A DNA stretch of 33,622 bases, taken from assembly GCA_012729955.1 (NCBI GenBank), contig JAAYBX010000042.1, positions 1 to 33,622 of the forward strand, given 5' to 3'. The stretch's first letter is position 1; every line of letters starts with the position of its first letter. Below, piece after piece: positions 25,628 to 33,245 of this stretch. A program made the translations under genes and the position numbers. This DNA is from Clostridiaceae bacterium. GTDB lineage: Bacteria > Bacillota > Clostridia > DUPQ01. Below the pieces are notes generated by a model that was not told the DNA's origin, made no database searches, and saw nothing but the letters and a program-made list of their open reading frames with translations.

Positions 25628-26799
25628 TTATACCAGCCATATTGTCTAACAGTCTGGTACATAGCATATATGTTTTCATTAGGTGTAAATGGTGACAGAT
25701 TATTGGCATCCCTCATTACAAACCTGTCTGTATAAGGCATTACCTCATCCATTATCCTCTTCGTTTCCTTAGCTATCTCCTCAGGCGTCTTCTGCATAAG
25801 GTCATCGCATCTTACACCACCATTGATTCTTACTATATTTGGATTCAAATCCATTACCATCTTCTTAAAATTGACCGGATATCCTGTGTCAAAAGAATGA
25901 ATGTGAAGGTTTTCCTGCAAAAACTTAAAATGTCTTTGAGCATTTCCGCATAAATGTATAGAGTTTACGCTGCTGTCAAAGTCCTTAACCAATCCGGTAA
26001 TAAGCTTTTTATGATAAGGGAATATCATTTCTTCATACATATCAGTAGAAAGCAAGGCAATAGAATCATCAGCAAAACCGAAATTCTTGACTGTTGTATC
26101 AAAATTAAAATGTTTCCATAATCCCTTTAGTCTGAATATGATTGCCTCCACAAGATAATCCATCAGTTCTTCAGCATAATCAGGATCCTCAATAAGATCC
26201 ATGCAGAAGTTTTCCGTACCTCTTATCATACATGCCAAAGTCATAGGCCCGTCTGTTCCTATCCCGCTGAAACCGACTTTTTTAATCGGCAGCCCTTTGT
26301 ATGTGTATCCGCTCTTTTGAAGCTCAAGCATCTCGTTATACAGTCTTAATGATCTTCCCTCAAAATTATCAAAAATCCCTGGAAATGGTTTGTCAAATAA
26401 AATATTTTTGTCATCACCTAAAAGGAATGGTTCGCAGAAAGGTACATTATTCTTTGCATACTGCACCTTGGCTCCAAGCCAGCCTGTTTCATGAAGATTC
26501 TGTCTGTCAACATAAACTGACCACCCATCTTTTGGCATTCCCATTTCATGATCTGCATATATTTCATGTCTCATCATGTCTTCAAACTGGCAGTATACAT
26601 CAGTCATCATCTTTGCATCATTAAAATACTGCTCAAAGGTATATCCATTTGTATTCAGTTTCTTGTCAAGCAGAATAATCCTGTTATTCCCATACACCAT
26701 ACAGGGCATCCTTATAGGCTTGCCTTTTTCGTATGATTCCCACACCTTTTTTGATTCTTCATTATGCTTTTCATAGTCTTTGTCGAATTGAATATCCAT
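25624..26799 (-). CDS. URO-D-fold protein, methyltransferase-like (paralogue A)
   Basis: A 391-residue member of the uroporphyrinogen decarboxylase superfamily. It is not HemE: the opening is wrong and the conserved decarboxylase start is absent. The IHLCGNAQRHFKF stretch near 283 has the HxCG form that binds zinc in MtaA/MtbA/CmuA-type corrinoid methyltransferases, and a later Cys occurs in INGGVRCDDL. ADHEMGMPKDGW and MIRGTENFC are shared with the next gene. No corrinoid-binding protein is nearby. ATG at 26799 overlaps the stop of paralogue B as TAATG, with GGGTGG upstream; a GTG at 26808 is an alternative. Its 3' end overlaps that of the convergent GH78 gene by 4 bases. Reaction unknown. 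Confidence 0.82.
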   Translation of the reverse strand: MDIQFDKDYEKHNEESKKVWESYEKGKPIRMPCMVYGNNRIILLDKKLNTNGYTFEQYFNDAKMMTDVYCQFEDMMRHEIYADHEMGMPKDGWSVYVDRQNLHETGWLGAKVQYAKNNVPFCEPFLLGDDKNILFDKPFPGIFDNFEGRSLRLYNEMLELQKSGYTYKGLPIKKVGFSGIGTDGPMTLACMIRGTENFCMDLIEDPDYAEELMDYLVEAIIFRLKGLWKHFNFDTTVKNFGFADDSIALLSTDMYEEMIFPYHKKLITGLVKDFDSSVNSIHLCGNAQRHFKFLQENLHIHSFDTGYPVNFKKMVMDLNPNIVRINGGVRCDDLMQKTPEEIAKETKRIMDEVMPYTDRFVMRDANNLSPFTPNENIYAMYQTVRQYGWYN

Positions 26800-27962
26800 T
26801 AATACCACCCATTCTCCCTTACTGTTTGATACATAGCATATATATTTTCAAAAGGTGTACATGGCGAGAGATTATTTGCCTCTCTCATAACAAATCTGTC
26901 AGTATAAGGCATCACCTCATCCATTATCCTTTTTGTTTCCTTTGCTACTTCTTCTGGTTTTTTCTGTAAAAGATCATCTACCCTGACTCCGCCATTTAAC
27001 CGTATTATATCACTTCCCAGCTCTGTTGCTAACTTCTTAAAATTAATCGGATATCCTGTATCAAAAGAGTATACTCTTAAGTTATCCTTAATAAACTTGA
27101 AATGCCTCTGAGCATCTCCGCATAAGTGTATTGAGTTTATACTGGTATCGAAATCTTCCAGTAAAAGCGTAAAAAGCTTTTTATGATGAGGAAATATCTT
27201 CTCTTTATACATATCACAGGAAACAAGCGCAATTGAATCATCCCCAAATCCATATCCGTCATTGACCTCTTTAAACCCGAAGTGCTTTCGTAATCCTCTT
27301 ATACGAAAAGTTGCAGCTTCTACAAGGTAATCCATAAGTTCATCAGCATATACAGGATCTTCAATAAGGTCTGCACAGAAATTTTCAGTACCTCTTATCA
27401 TACATCCCAAGGTCATAGGCCCGTCTGTTCCCATAGAACCATACACTACTTTTTTAATTGGTTTTCTTTTATACTCATATCCTTCTTTCTGAAGCTTCAG
27501 CATCTCATTGTATGTTGCGTATGCAAGTTCTTCAAAATTACCAAACAGCTTAGGGAAAGGTTTTTTGAGAAATTCATATTTGTTGTCCTCATCAAGGAAC
27601 GGTTCTGTAAAAGGAACATTGTTTTTCGCGTAAACTATTTTAGCTCCGAACCAGCCGCATTCATAAAGATTCTGCTTGTCTACAGATATAGTCCACCCTT
27701 CTTTTGGCATGCCCATTTCGTGATCGGCATAGATATTGTGGCGCATCTGATATTCACATTCACAACATACTTCCGTCATTATCAGCGGGTCATGAAAATA
27801 ATGCTCGAATGTATATCCTTTTGTGTTAAGTTTGCCATCAAGCATTATTACCCTGTTGTTGACACCAAGGATTACTGGCATCCTTAAGGGTTTTTTTGCG
27901 TTATATGAGTCCCAGACCTTCTTTACTTCTTCATTATGCTTCTCATAATCCCTGTCAAACAC
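26799..27962 (-). CDS. URO-D-fold protein, methyltransferase-like (paralogue B)
   Basis: A 387-residue tandem paralogue of the following gene, about two thirds identical by eye over the full length, so the pair arose by duplication. The HxCG zinc-type motif is kept (SIHLCGDAQRHFKF), but the later Cys of paralogue A is Val here (NGGVRVDDL). Where A has GFADDSIALLS, B has GFGDDSIALVS. The start appears to be GTG at 27962 with AGAGG 10 bases upstream; an ATG at 27969 is out of frame and stops after four codons. Together A and B may form a heterodimer or act on two related substrates. Function unknown. Confidence 0.82.
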   Translation of the reverse strand: MFDRDYEKHNEEVKKVWDSYNAKKPLRMPVILGVNNRVIMLDGKLNTKGYTFEHYFHDPLIMTEVCCECEYQMRHNIYADHEMGMPKEGWTISVDKQNLYECGWFGAKIVYAKNNVPFTEPFLDEDNKYEFLKKPFPKLFGNFEELAYATYNEMLKLQKEGYEYKRKPIKKVVYGSMGTDGPMTLGCMIRGTENFCADLIEDPVYADELMDYLVEAATFRIRGLRKHFGFKEVNDGYGFGDDSIALVSCDMYKEKIFPHHKKLFTLLLEDFDTSINSIHLCGDAQRHFKFIKDNLRVYSFDTGYPINFKKLATELGSDIIRLNGGVRVDDLLQKKPEEVAKETKRIMDEVMPYTDRFVMREANNLSPCTPFENIYAMYQTVRENGWY

Positions 27963-27976
27963 AGTTCATTTACCTC

Positions 27977-28342
27977 TTATCTTTTCGGAAGAATCTCTAT
28001 CCAGTACCCGTCTGGATCGTTTATAAAATACAAACCCATTTTTTTATTCTCATAGCAAATGCATCCCATCTCGTTGTGCTTTGCATATGAGGCATCAAAG
28101 TCATCGCTGACCATTGCAAGATGGAATTCATTATCTCCAAGGTCATATGAGGGCTTATCGAAATCTTTTAGATAGGTAAGTTCCAGCATGAAACCTGTTT
28201 CACGCTCTTTCATGAATACCAGAATAAAAGTGTCTGTTTCTTTTCTTTTTGCTTCTTCTAATCCTAATGCATCTTTGTAGAATGCTATGGATTTATTAAG
28301 ATCTTTTACATTGAAATTAAAATGTGCGAATGAATGCTTCAT
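27977..28342 (-). CDS. VOC superfamily protein, glyoxalase I-like
   Basis: A 121-residue protein with two beta-alpha-beta-beta-beta repeats. It opens KHSFAHFNFNVKDLNKSIAFY, has MLELTY, then DNEFHLAMV, and ends FINDPDGYWIEILP. The four expected metal-ligand positions carry His, Glu, His and Glu, as in lactoylglutathione lyase (GloA), so it is probably a metal enzyme and not a binding protein. Low-GC anaerobes mostly lack glutathione, so detoxification of methylglyoxal by this exact route is uncertain. The ATGA start overlaps the metallo-hydrolase stop, with GAGGAGG upstream. 14 bases separate it from the URO-D pair. Confidence 0.85.
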   Translation of the reverse strand: MKHSFAHFNFNVKDLNKSIAFYKDALGLEEAKRKETDTFILVFMKERETGFMLELTYLKDFDKPSYDLGDNEFHLAMVSDDFDASYAKHNEMGCICYENKKMGLYFINDPDGYWIEILPKR

Positions 28343-29064
28343 GATTCCTCCTCGAAATGAAATGTCTGATTCTCGTGCTCTATTCTTATTATGCTTTCAT
28401 AATATCTGCTAAGTGAATTGTTCTTAAAGATTAAATCAGTTGTTTCATAATTCCCAAAGTAATGCATTGGAAATATTTTATCAGTTGCTGTACCTTCCAA
28501 GAAATATTTAATGCCTTTATCATAATCTTCCTCCTGCCGTATATCTACCGGATAAAATGCATAATCTATTTTCCTGTTATCCAATTTTTTTATCTCTCTG
28601 AAATATCTTTTTTCCATCTTTTCATTGTAGTCAGTACTCTCTTCCTTCCATGTCCATAGATGAAGATCTCCTGAGTGAAAAAACACTTTCCCATCAAAGT
28701 TTACAACATATGCCACTCCAGCATCAGTTGAACCGATAGTCTCAATATGCATGTCATTAACATCAGCTTGCTTATCAGGCATCATGTATACTATGTTGTC
28801 CTGAGTTCTTGGATAGACTGATTTTATCTTGTTTCCATACTTTCTTTTTATATCATATGACATTATAAAAAAAGCTTCTGGATTTCTTCCAAAAAGCTCA
28901 AATATTTTCATATCAAAATGATCCTGATGGCTGTGGCTTGAAAATATATATATATTCTTTTTAATATCTGATGGAAGCTGTCCTTTTCCAAAATAGTCAA
29001 AAAGCATATATGCCTTCTTTGTTTCTATTAGAAATGAACTGTGCGTGAGATGAGTTATATTCAT
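28339..29064 (-). CDS. Metallo-beta-lactamase-fold hydrolase
   Basis: A 241-residue protein of the UlaG-like MBL fold group (COG2220). It opens ITHLTHSSFLIET and carries SSHSHQDHFD, the HxHxDH metal motif; VFFHSGDLHLW gives the later His/Asp metal ligand region, and KIFPMHYFG supplies the last His. It should be a soluble di-metal hydrolase; substrates of this group are varied (lactones, phosphodiesters, acyl-phosphatidylethanolamines). It starts 12 bases after the ECF gene and overlaps the VOC gene by 4, so it belongs to the same operon. Confidence 0.85.
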   Translation of the reverse strand: MNITHLTHSSFLIETKKAYMLFDYFGKGQLPSDIKKNIYIFSSHSHQDHFDMKIFELFGRNPEAFFIMSYDIKRKYGNKIKSVYPRTQDNIVYMMPDKQADVNDMHIETIGSTDAGVAYVVNFDGKVFFHSGDLHLWTWKEESTDYNEKMEKRYFREIKKLDNRKIDYAFYPVDIRQEEDYDKGIKYFLEGTATDKIFPMHYFGNYETTDLIFKNNSLSRYYESIIRIEHENQTFHFEEES

Positions 29065-29076
29065 TCCGTTCCTCTT

Positions 29077-29604
29077 TTATTCCTTTATAATGTTAGCTTT
29101 TCTCAAGGCTAAAACAAGAACTGGTATTAACACAATCTGTAAAACTATACCAGGCAATGCATTCACAAATGCTCCGGCTAAGAATAACTGAAATGTGAAA
29201 CTGTTTCCCGCTGCTGCAAAAATGACATAACTGGCAATTGCCCAGACTATACGTCCGCCAATCATGGATGCGATAAGCGATATATATACATTAAGAGTAT
29301 TCTTTGGGAGCTTTCTGTACAAAAATCCTGCAATCGCTCCATAAGCTGCCATTTCAAAAGCCATAGCCAGCGCGACAGGAAAGATTGGCGGCATTGTGAA
29401 TATTAAGCTTCTTAATGGTGCTGAAATTAAACCTAATATTAATCCATATGGCCATCCACATATGAATCCTATTAAGAGTACCGGAATATGCATTGGTAAA
29501 AGCATACTGCCTATTTGGGGTATCTGCCCTGTAAGAAATGGCAGCACAATCGCTAATGCCAGTCCTAAAGCTGTTATTACAAGTTTTCTGGTTGATATCT
29601 TCAC
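29077..29604 (-). CDS. ECF transporter substrate-binding S component
   Basis: A 175-residue membrane protein with about six hydrophobic segments. LPMHIPVLLIGFICGW is the hallmark of the ECF S-component family PF12822, which binds a vitamin or vitamin precursor and docks to shared EcfAAT modules encoded elsewhere. The start is GTG at 29604, five bases after AAAGGAGGA. The longer in-frame ATG at 29622 would place that ribosome-binding site inside the gene. The bound vitamin is not evident, and no riboswitch I know precedes it. As first gene of the MBL-VOC-URO-D operon it could import a cofactor or its precursor used by those enzymes; that is speculation. Confidence 0.85.
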   Translation of the reverse strand: MKISTRKLVITALGLALAIVLPFLTGQIPQIGSMLLPMHIPVLLIGFICGWPYGLILGLISAPLRSLIFTMPPIFPVALAMAFEMAAYGAIAGFLYRKLPKNTLNVYISLIASMIGGRIVWAIASYVIFAAAGNSFTFQLFLAGAFVNALPGIVLQIVLIPVLVLALRKANIIKE

Positions 29605-29672
29605 AAAATCCTCCTTTACCAAATGGTACCATGAGATACATACTTATTCAACCAAAAGGCTTAGAATAAATT

Positions 29673-29692
29673 ATTGTTAAATAATTAACAAT
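29673..29692. promoter_or_regulatory. Perfect 8-bp palindrome between divergent ECF and PTS genes
   Basis: ATTGTTAA (29673-29680), four bases, TTAACAAT (29685-29692). Read leftward it contains TTGTTA with TATTCT 17 bases on, a possible promoter of the ECF operon. Such placement over a -35 suits a repressor operator. No regulator gene is adjacent. Confidence 0.5.
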
Positions 29693-29706
29693 CTTATGCT
29701 TTTTAT

Positions 29707-29735
29707 TTGACATACAATAATATATGTAGTTCAAT
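29707..29735 (+). promoter_or_regulatory. Candidate promoter for the PTS EIIC-like gene
   Basis: TTGACA (29707-29712) is perfect, followed after 17 bases by TTCAAT (29730-29735), 4 of 6. The leader would be about 18 bases and contains GATAAGGAGAAG as ribosome-binding site. Confidence 0.45.
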
Positions 29736-29759
29736 AGGAAAAACGATAAGGAGAAGCAA

Positions 29760-30854
29760 ATGGCTGATAAAAAGGAAAATAAATTTTGGAGCAAAGTGAA
29801 GAAGTACTTAAACCATGTTTTCATAGACGGACTTTCCGGAATGGCTTTAGGATTATTCGCTACTTTGATAATTGGTACCATAATAGCTCAGATAGGTTCG
29901 TTAATAGGAGGCACTGCAAGCAAATATATAAACATGGTAGCTTCTGTTGCTAAAGCACTAACCGGTGCCGGAATCGGCTTCGGTGTAGCATATAAATTTA
30001 AAGAATCCATATTAGTATCAGTATCTGCAGGTGTTGCAGGCATGGTAGGAGCTTTTGCTGCAAGCATACTTGCTGGAACTGCTTTCCCGGGAACAGGATT
30101 ATTGCTTATAGGACCTGGCGAACCTTTAGGCGCTTTTTTGGGAGCATTAGCTGGAATAGAAATCGGCCATTTAGTATCAGGTAAAACAAAAGTTGATATC
30201 CTGGTCACACCTTTAGTTACAATTACTGCAGGTTCAGCAATCGGTCTGTTAATAGGACCTCCTATTTCAAAATTCATGGGAGCAGTCGGAGCAATAATTA
30301 ACTGGGGAGCAGAACAGCAGCCTTTTATAGTCGGTCTTGTTGTAGCTGTAGTAATGGGATGCGCTTTGACATTGCCAATCAGTTCAGCAGCTCTGGGAAT
30401 AATATTAAAGCTTTCAGGTTTAGCAGCAGGTGCGGCAGTCGCAGGATGCTGTGCTCAGATGATCGGATTTGCTGTAAGCAGTTACAGGGAAAACAAAATT
30501 AATGGATTAATTGCTCAGGGTCTTGGAACCTCAATGCTCCAGATGCCTAATATAGTTAAAAAACCGATTATTTGGATTCCTCCAATAGTCGGAAGCGCAA
30601 TAGCCGGACCCGTATCGGCATGGTTATTGAAAATGACATGTGACTCTACAGGTTCCGGAATGGGTACAGCAGGACTGGTAGGTCCGATAATGACATTCAA
30701 GACTATGATAGCGGACGGATTCTCAACCTGGTATACCTTGCTGACCATTATAGGTGTTCAGTTTATACTTCCCGCTGCTGTCGCTCTTTTAGTGTCTGAA
30801 CTTATGAGAAAGAAAGGACTTATAAAGTTCGGTGACCTTAAACTTGACATGTAA
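29760..30854 (+). CDS. Orphan PTS EIIC_2-type permease
   Basis: A 364-residue membrane protein of roughly ten hydrophobic segments, Gly-rich (GLSGMALGLFATLIIGTI; KALTGAGIGFGVAYKF). Sequences such as ALTLPISSAALGI, TCDSTGSGMGTAGLVGP and TMIADGF match the PTS_EIIC_2 family, and the protein is typically full length. No EIIA, EIIB or sugar-catabolic gene is nearby, so phosphorylating partners would have to come from elsewhere or the protein is not a classical PTS transporter. ATG at 29760 with AAGGAG 7 bases upstream. Terminated at 30896-30923. Substrate unknown. Confidence 0.85.
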   Translation: MADKKENKFWSKVKKYLNHVFIDGLSGMALGLFATLIIGTIIAQIGSLIGGTASKYINMVASVAKALTGAGIGFGVAYKFKESILVSVSAGVAGMVGAFAASILAGTAFPGTGLLLIGPGEPLGAFLGALAGIEIGHLVSGKTKVDILVTPLVTITAGSAIGLLIGPPISKFMGAVGAIINWGAEQQPFIVGLVVAVVMGCALTLPISSAALGIILKLSGLAAGAAVAGCCAQMIGFAVSSYRENKINGLIAQGLGTSMLQMPNIVKKPIIWIPPIVGSAIAGPVSAWLLKMTCDSTGSGMGTAGLVGPIMTFKTMIADGFSTWYTLLTIIGVQFILPAAVALLVSELMRKKGLIKFGDLKLDM

Positions 30855-30895
30855 ACAATAGGTAATTTTTTGTAGTAAAATTTTTAATAAAAGAC

Positions 30896-30923
30896 GATAC
30901 CACCCGAATGGGTGGTATCTTTT
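30896..30923 (+). terminator. Strong intrinsic terminator after the PTS EIIC-like gene
   Basis: GATACCACCC (30896-30905), loop GAAT, GGGTGGTATC (30910-30919), then TTTT. It is a perfect 10-bp stem. Confidence 0.95.
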
Positions 30924-30945
30924 GGATTATGTGGATTTATATATC

Positions 30946-30966
30946 ATTCAAAAGGGGGTTTTGAAT
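30946..30966. terminator. Hairpin directly behind trxA
   Basis: ATTCAAAA and TTTTGAAT form a perfect 8-bp stem around a loop of five G (five C on the trxA strand), starting one base after the trxA stop. There is no T-run after it on either strand, so it may stabilise the 3' end more than terminate. Confidence 0.4.
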
Positions 30967-31278
30967 CTATACCTCAAGCAAATCTAAAATAGCTTGTTTT
31001 GACTGTACGCCAACAGTTCTTCTTACAACATTTCCATTCTTGATAACAACCATAGTAGGAATGCTCATTATACCGTAACGCTGTGCAAGTTCAGGCTCTT
31101 CGTCAACATTAACTTTGCCTACAACTTTATCAGTAACTTCTCCAGCAACTGCTTCAATTGTCGGTGCTACCATTCTGCAGGGTCCGCACCAGCTAGCCCA
31201 GAAATCTATAAGAACGGGTTTATCTGATTTTAATACTTCATTTTCAAAATTGCTTTTCGTTATCTTTAATACTGCCAT
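30967..31278 (-). CDS. trxA: Thioredoxin
   Basis: A 103-residue cytoplasmic disulfide reductase. It has the active site FWASWCGPCRM, the buried Asp region VLIDF, the cis-Pro loop SIPTMVV and KNGNVVRRTVGV. The start ATG at 31278 has AAGGAGG at 8 bases; an in-frame upstream ATG would add a tail not seen in thioredoxins. It is transcribed away from the peroxiredoxin gene across 152 bases, and thioredoxin commonly reduces peroxiredoxins. TATAAT near 31325 is a possible -10 but the -35 is poor. Confidence 0.96.
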   Translation of the reverse strand: MAVLKITKSNFENEVLKSDKPVLIDFWASWCGPCRMVAPTIEAVAGEVTDKVVGKVNVDEEPELAQRYGIMSIPTMVVIKNGNVVRRTVGVQSKQAILDLLEV

Positions 31279-31378
31279 TTTTTGTGCCTCCTTAGTTTTT
31301 AGCCAAATCACTTTGTTAATCATATTATATACCTTCCTAATATCCAAACAGTGACTTTATCACATTTTTTATGTATGC

Positions 31379-31407
31379 TTGAATGTATAATTAGTACATT
31401 GTATAAT
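31379..31407 (+). promoter_or_regulatory. Candidate promoter for the peroxiredoxin gene
   Basis: TTGAAT (31379-31384), 17 bases, TATAAT (31402-31407). A second TATAAT lies at 31386-31391. GTGACTTTATCAC at 31351-31363 is a short imperfect dyad upstream of it; it does not match PerR or Rex consensus that I know. Confidence 0.6.
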
Positions 31408-31430
31408 TAACACATTAGGAGGAAGTTAAT

Positions 31431-32108
31431 ATGGAAGAAAACAATGTAACAAGAATGCCCCTTTTAGGAGATGATGCACCAGCTTTTACAGCGGTAACAA
31501 CACAGGGAAAGATAAATTTTCCAGCAGACTATAAAGGAAAATGGGTAATACTCTTTTCGCATCCGGCTGATTTTACTCCTGTTTGCACAACAGAGTTTAT
31601 GACATTCGGTTCTATGATAGAAGAGTTCAAAGCACTCAATACTGAGCTTGTCGGCCTTTCTGTAGACTCACTTTATGCTCATATTGCATGGCTTCGCAGA
31701 ATCCAGGAGCTTGAATGGAATGGGAAAAAGAACATTGAGATAAAATTCCCTCTTATTGAAGATATCCGTATGGAAGTTTCCAAACTTTATGGCATGGTTC
31801 AGCCAGGACAATCAAATACGCAGGCAGTCCGTGCCGTCTTCGTTATTGATCCAAAAGGAAAAGTCCGTACAATATTGTATTACCCTTTGTCAATGGGAAG
31901 GAATTTCGATGAAATCAAGCGTATTATCCAGGCATTACAGAAGGCAGATGCTGATCAATGCGCTACTCCCGCAGACTGGAGACCTGGCGATGATGTAATA
32001 GTTCCTACAGCAGGTTCATGCGGAACTGCAAAAGAAAGAATGGAATCAAAAGACGAGAATATGTACTGTCTTGACTGGTTCCTTTGCTTCAGAAAACAGA
32101 AGAAATAA
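31431..32108 (+). CDS. Peroxiredoxin, Prx6/archaeal type
   Basis: A 225-residue thiol peroxidase. The catalytic motif is HPADFTPVCTTEF (peroxidatic Cys near 50), with the conserved Arg in AVRAVFVIDPKG. The long C-terminal extension contains ADWRPGDDVIVP, the block that defines the Prx6/archaeal Ahp group, followed by three further Cys (GSCGTAKERM and MYCLDWFLC), as usual in this group, where one can act as resolving Cys. Good AGGAGGAAG before the ATG at 31431. Divergent from trxA, its likely electron donor. A terminator follows at 32135. Confidence 0.92.
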   Translation: MEENNVTRMPLLGDDAPAFTAVTTQGKINFPADYKGKWVILFSHPADFTPVCTTEFMTFGSMIEEFKALNTELVGLSVDSLYAHIAWLRRIQELEWNGKKNIEIKFPLIEDIRMEVSKLYGMVQPGQSNTQAVRAVFVIDPKGKVRTILYYPLSMGRNFDEIKRIIQALQKADADQCATPADWRPGDDVIVPTAGSCGTAKERMESKDENMYCLDWFLCFRKQKK

Positions 32109-32134
32109 GTATAACCAAATCATTTAAATGCAAG

Positions 32135-32157
32135 AAGCAGGATTTTTCCTGCTTTTT
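32135..32157 (+). terminator. Intrinsic terminator after peroxiredoxin
   Basis: AAGCAGGA (32135-32142) pairs with TCCTGCTT (32147-32154) around a TTTT loop, and the T-run continues to 32157. Confidence 0.88.
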
Positions 32158-32281
32158 CATTTACATTCATTATCAACAGATAAAAGCACTTTCCCATTAG
32201 TATTATCATTGCCAGCATCAAATTGTATATGATACTATATATTCTGACTTAAAAAGCACTATCAGACAGAAGGCATAAAAA

Positions 32282-33220
32282 ATGATTAAATATAACTACA
32301 GTAAAGAGTTAAAGAAGCCTGTAAGCTTCGGGAATATGAATTTTGAAAATCCTCTTATCCGTGCATTTATGAGAGCAGGCTGCAGACTTTCTAATCTGCA
32401 AATTAAACCTTTTAGAAGTGAGGATGGTATTTCAAGAAGAACTATACTTATACCGGTTGATGATAATGTAAAAATACCTTGTATTGTAATTGAGCCTTCA
32501 GATGTTAAAAAATCTCTTCCTGCACTTATTTATTTTCATGGTGGAGCATTCGTATGCCCTATAGTGAGCCTTATGATAGATAATGCAGCATACTATGCAA
32601 AAACTATGAAAATAAGAGTTTTTCTTCCTGAATACAGGCTTGCTCCTGAATACCCGTTTCCTATTCCTCTGTATGACAGTTATTACTCCTACAATCATAT
32701 TGTTGAAAATACTGATACTTATCTTGTAGATAGAAACAGTATCCTTATATATGGTGACAGTGCAGGCGGCTGTCTTGCTGCAAGTGTGTGCCATATGTTA
32801 AGAGATAATAGAAAACATATACCAATCGCACAAATACTTATTTATCCGGTAACTGATAATTCCATGACATCTGAATCCCTAGAACAGTATAAGGATGCAG
32901 CTTGGACAAAAATAGCAAACATGCATATGTGGAACTCATATTTAAAAAACGGGCACATGGACATGATTGGATATGCTGCTCCTTTAAATAATTTAAATTT
33001 CAATAATCTGCCTTCTGCATATATCGAAGCATTGGAAATGGACACATTAAGAGATGAAGCAATAGCATATGCAGATAAACTTAAAGATGCAAAATTAACC
33101 GTTGATACATATCTAGTCAAAGGGGCATACCATGGATTTGATATAGACCATACTTCAACTTTAGTAAAGAAGGTCCTTGAACACCGCGTGAAGGTAATGC
33201 AGAATTTTCTGGCTAAATAA
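32282..33220 (+). CDS. Alpha/beta hydrolase, HSL-type acetyl esterase
   Basis: A 312-residue cytoplasmic esterase of the hormone-sensitive-lipase group. FHGGAFV is the oxyanion-hole motif; YRLAPEYPFP is the family block after it; IYGDSAGGCLAA carries the nucleophile Ser; GAYHGFD carries the catalytic His; the acidic residue is likely Asp in EMDTLRDEA. An N-terminal cap of about 75 residues precedes the core. It should cleave short acyl esters, possibly acetyl groups from sugars. ATG at 32282 with AGAAGG upstream. TTGCCA (32209-32214) with GATACT 16 bases on is a weak promoter. It converges on the ZIP gene with 25 bases between. Confidence 0.9.
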   Translation: MIKYNYSKELKKPVSFGNMNFENPLIRAFMRAGCRLSNLQIKPFRSEDGISRRTILIPVDDNVKIPCIVIEPSDVKKSLPALIYFHGGAFVCPIVSLMIDNAAYYAKTMKIRVFLPEYRLAPEYPFPIPLYDSYYSYNHIVENTDTYLVDRNSILIYGDSAGGCLAASVCHMLRDNRKHIPIAQILIYPVTDNSMTSESLEQYKDAAWTKIANMHMWNSYLKNGHMDMIGYAAPLNNLNFNNLPSAYIEALEMDTLRDEAIAYADKLKDAKLTVDTYLVKGAYHGFDIDHTSTLVKKVLEHRVKVMQNFLAK

Positions 33221-33245
33221 ATTAAATCAAAAACTTTCTTTTATG

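Noticed and set aside
25624-27962. Haem biosynthesis gene hemE
   Set aside because: The fold family fits, but the HemE substrate-binding opening is absent, no other haem genes are near, and two copies are in tandem.
29628-29637. Palindrome TGGTACCA as an operator or recombination site
   Set aside because: It is short, lies in the leader of the ECF gene next to the ribosome-binding site, and has no second copy that I saw.
29605-29672. Riboswitch before the ECF S component
   Set aside because: TTATTC/GAATAA and small stems are visible, but no preQ1, TPP, FMN, cobalamin or folate riboswitch core could be matched.
31351-31363. PerR or Rex operator between thioredoxin and peroxiredoxin genes
   Set aside because: GTGACTTTATCAC has only 4-base arms and does not match either consensus.
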